Source: Aphelocoma coerulescens (lineage: Eukaryota; Chordata; Aves; Passeriformes; Corvidae). From it: a DNA stretch of 64,000 bases. The stretch covers positions 1,894,348-1,958,347 of the forward strand of contig NW_027184062.1 in the NCBI RefSeq assembly GCF_041296385.1, given 5' to 3'. Positions 61,043-64,000 of this stretch are shown here, piece by piece. Within the stretch, counting starts at the first letter, position 1. Each line of letters starts with the position of its first letter. Under the pieces are notes generated by a model that was not told the origin of the DNA, made no database searches, and saw nothing but the letters and a program-made list of their open reading frames with translations. Both the position numbers and the translations under genes were made by a program.

Positions 61043-63220
61043 GGGAGAGGAAAAAAAACCGGACAGACTTCTCAGAGCGTTTGTTCAAGGACACACATAC
61101 ACACTCCTCTGCATCCTGCTTGCAGCAAGAGCAGAGGAAGCAACTTTGTTTCTTTTTAGCCAGTTTTCAGCTCCTTTTCTCTGGGGGGAGATGGAGAGTT
61201 GAACTTTGTTTTCCTGGGACTTCGGGGGTTTTTTCCCCTTCTTCTCTTCTTGACTCTTTCAACATCAGAGCACATTGGGAGAATTTTCTCCCGAGGTGGG
61301 GGCCCTGAATGTGGGCCCATGAGCCAGCTGCAAGGAGGAGGAGAGAGACTACACCTACGGAAGTGTTGGGGTTCCTCCCCCCTGCCATGAGGTCATGGGA
61401 GAGGGGACCCTGGGGTAGAGGCATGGCCTGGGCACGGGGGTCTCCCTGCTCCCTGCTCACATGTGCCCTAACCCTGTTCAGCACTGCTTATTTTGTGTTG
61501 CCCTGTGCGAGGAGGGCCCTGGTTGTGCTGTGATTGCTCAGTTCTTTGGCAGTGCCCCGCCCATGTGGCTGGAGAAGAAAGAGCTCTGAAACTTCTCTCA
61601 AGAATCGCTCCCTGTTTCTTTGCACGGGCCTCGCTGTCTATGGATGTTTCAGGAGACCCCACCGAAACACGGAAGGACTCTCAAATTATCCCAGCTTTCT
61701 CTGCACAGCGAGAGCTTTTAATATTTAGCATTGCTATCCTTTTCCTGTGTGTTTGTTAAAAAAATAGTTTTTATCTCTTTCACTTTCTTCCCAGGAAAGT
61801 TCTTTTTTCCAAAAACCTGGTGGGGGAGGGCTGGGTGTAACCTGCCTTCTATCAGAGGATATTTTCCTCCACATTTGTCCAAACCGGCACAGCCTGTCCT
61901 TTCCCTGGGTGTCTGTTGCAGATGGAAGCTGCTGGTGCCATTGTCAGCTTGAAGCCCTCTTTTGATGCAAGCAGATGTTGCCAGGTGTGTTCAGCAGCTG
62001 TTGCTCAATGCTTATGCCAAGCTATTGTGTTCCTCATGGAACCAAGGAGCCATTGTGACACTGCAGGGGCTGATGGCATCAAGGAGGCAATTGTGACAGT
62101 ACAGAACCTCCTAGAAACAAGGCTCCATTGTGACACCGTGGAGAATCATGGAATCAAGGAGCCCATTGTGACACGGCTGCATGGAACCAATGGTCCATGG
62201 TTACACTGCGGATTCAAGAAGAGCACGGTGACACCACGCAACATCATGGAACCATAGGTCCATTGTGACACAGCGGGGCCTCATGGAAACAAGGGGACCA
62301 TTGTGGCAAAGCAGGGCCTAATGGAAGCATGGAGAGCATTGTGACACTAAGGAAACTCCTGGAACCAAGATGACCACTGGCACATAATGGAACCTCATGG
62401 AAGCAAGCCTCCACAATGACTTTGGAGGGCCTCAGGGACCACAGGACCCATTGTGACACAGCAGGACCTGGTGGAACCAAGGAGCCTTTGTGATACTCCA
62501 GATCCACATGGAAGCCAGGGTGCACTGAGACACAGCGGGGCCTTGTTGGAACCAAAGACACCTCTGCAAAAAGCAGGCTAGCTCACAGAAGCAAGGAGTC
62601 CATTGTTACAACGTCAAAGCTATGGAACCAAGGGACCATTGTGACACTGCGGGGCCTCATGGAACCAATTGTCCATGATGACAGTGCGGATCAAAGGAGA
62701 CCATGGTGACACTGCGGAACCTGATGGAACCAAGGAGCCATTGTGACACAGTGGGGCCTCATGGAATCAAGGAGACCATTGTGACCCAGGTGTTGCATGG
62801 GAAGGCAAGGAGCCATTGTGACACTTTGGGCTTCTTCCCTTGAGCTCTGCAGCTGGCTGTCCCAGCCCAGCGCACCATGTGCCACCTGCTCTCCTCAGGG
62901 CTCTGCCTGCACACAGCCCCAGGAGAAGTTTTCCTGTTTGCAAGGAAAGAATGGAAAAGCCGGAGCAGGTTTCCTAAACAACAAACCCCACTCAGGAGCC
63001 ACATGCTCAGTACAGGCTGCCTGGAACGATGTCCCCTTTCTACAAGGGTCAGGGTGAGCAGGAATGAATGATCTCTGGGAGCAGAATTCTCGGAGTCTTT
63101 CCACTGAATTCTCTGTCCCTGTGTCTTGGGGTGACTTTATTGTGTGTATCCCCTATTGCTGCTCTATGCCCAGAAGTGAACTTTGTGCGTTTCTGTGCCT
63201 TTCAACTGAGCCTGAGAGGG
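61043..63220 (+). repeat. Satellite unit 29 (block a)
   Basis: Subrepeat block 62032–62831; GC box at 61554. It matches unit 14 at 32,770 bp and unit 19 at 21,882 bp: CAGACTTCTC leader, six-T/four-C tract, GCTCACAGAAGC and CAGGGTGAGCAG. Confidence 0.97.
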
Positions 63221-64000
63221 GGGAGAGGAAAAAAACCGGACAAACTTCTCAGAGCGTTTTTTCATGGACACACATACACACTCCTCTGCATCCTGCTTGC
63301 AGCAAGAGCAGAGGAAGCAACTTTGTTTCTTTTTAGCCAGTTTTCAGCTCCTTTTCTCTGGAGGGAGATGGAGAGTTGAACTTTGTTTTCCTGGGACTTC
63401 GGGGGTTTTTTTCCCTTCTTCTCTTCTTGACTCTTTCAACATCAGAGCACATTGGGAGAATTTTCTCCCGAGGTGGGGGCCCTGAATGTGGGCCCATGAG
63501 CCAGCTGCAAGGAGGAGGAGAGAGACTACACCTACGGAAGTGTTGGGGTTCCTCCCCCCTGCCATGAGGTCATGGGAGAGGGGACCCTGGGGTAGAGGCA
63601 TGGCCTGGGCACGGGGTCTCCCTGCTCCCTGCTCACATGTGCCCTAACCCTGTTCAGCACTGCTTATTTTGTGTTGCCCTGTGCCAGGAGGGCCCTGGTT
63701 GTGCTGTGATTGCTCAGTTCTTTGGCAGTGCCCCGCCCATGTGGCTGGAGAAGAAAGAGCTCTGAAACTTCTCTCAAGAATCGCTCCCTGTTTCTTTGCA
63801 CGGGCCTCGCTGTCTATGGATGTTTCAGGAGACCCCACCGAAACACAGAAGGACTCTCAAATTATCCCAGCTTTCTCTGCACAGCGAGAGCTTTTAATAT
63901 TTAGCATTGTTATCCTTTTCCTGTGTGTTTGTTAAAAAAATAGTTTTTATCTCTTTCACTTTCTTCCCAGGAAAGTTCTTTTTTCCAAAAACCTGGTGGG
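63221..64000 (+). repeat. Satellite unit 30 (partial, cut by window end)
   Basis: The first 780 bp of a block b copy like units 15 and 20: GCGTTTTTTC, CTCTGGAGGGAG and a seven-T tract. GC box at 63730. Private TTTTTCATGGAC lies near 63259. The subrepeat block is not reached. The copy runs intact into the window edge, so the array continues. Confidence 0.97.

Larger units (their letters stand above)
1..64000 (+). repeat. Macrosatellite array, about 2.18-kb unit, 29.4 copies
   Basis: The same unit repeats head to tail across the whole window with no interruption, inversion or foreign insertion. Measured from the GGGAGAGGAAAAA landmark, unit starts are 1, 2176, 4349, 6521, 8696, 10869, 13040, 15216, 17393, 19570, 21748, 23921, 26093, 28273, 30451, 32626, 34805, 36981, 39161, 41339, 43514, 45694, 47876, 50082, 52292, 54506, 56683, 58861, 61043 and 63221. 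The mean period is 2,180 bp, or about 2,177 bp without the three long units. By eye, copies differ by scattered substitutions and a few small indels, so the array looks recently homogenised. No single-copy DNA is present and neither array edge is reached. The phase of the unit is arbitrary, set by the window start. Confidence 0.98.

Noticed and set aside
1..64000. Hundreds of 60–233-codon open frames on both strands as protein-coding genes
   Set aside because: They overlap each other on both strands, shift with homopolymer length, cross unit boundaries, and show no recognisable domain. Their apparent conservation is explained by the youth of the repeats.
1..64000. Nucleosome phasing (2,177 bp being about twelve repeats of 181 bp)
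   Set aside because: The arithmetic can be fitted to almost any unit of this size; nothing in the sequence such as periodic AA/TT was measured to support it.
1..64000. rRNA, tRNA or snRNA gene cluster as the tandem unit
   Set aside because: No tRNA A/B box arrangement, rRNA core sequence or snRNA-like motif was recognised in the unit on either strand.

Overview
The whole 64,000-base window is one uninterrupted, head-to-tail tandem array of a single complex satellite. With the unit phased to the window's first base, there are 29 complete copies and a 780-base thirtieth copy cut off by the window end. Most copies are 2,171–2,182 bp; three (47,876–54,505) are 2,206, 2,210 and 2,214 bp. No flanking unique sequence is seen on either side, so the array is longer than 64 kb.

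Organism: there is nothing bacterial or viral here (no operons, RNA genes or recognisable protein families). Moderate GC, polypyrimidine/AG splice-like sites, an isolated GC box and a nested satellite organisation suggest a vertebrate nuclear genome. The internal short motif (CCATTGTGACAC followed by GGGGCCTCATGGAACC) reminds me of songbird minisatellite-type repeats, but that is an unverified impression and not a database result.

Layout of one unit (unit 1 coordinates): an A-rich/CA-rich leader (1–110), a poly-G/poly-T/polypyrimidine tract (180–215), a small hairpin and two GGGCCC sites (235–276), a G-run cluster (323–397), a GC box (511–519), two splice-acceptor-like tracts (735–751 and 855–876), a block of about 800 bp of degenerate 31–39 bp subrepeats (987–1786, about 22 copies), a roughly 390-bp non-repetitive tail with a donor-like GTGAGC (2009–2014), and two EcoRI sites 22 bp apart (2039–2066). 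The array is therefore two-level: a minisatellite nested inside a 2.18-kb macrosatellite.

Above the unit there is a third level. Blocks of consecutive units recur at fixed offsets with shared private variants: 6,520 bp (units 1 and 4), 19,572 bp (about 1,930–7,410 matching 21,502–26,982), 10,888 bp (about 28.1–34.7 kb matching 39.0–45.6 kb), 32,770 bp (about 60.0–64.0 kb matching 27.2–31.2 kb) and 2,210 bp (units 23–25). This is a patchy higher-order repeat pattern, as expected from unequal crossing-over and gene conversion.

Many open frames of 60–233 codons exist on both strands, but they overlap one another, change with homopolymer length between copies, and show no family I recognise. I do not call any protein-coding gene.
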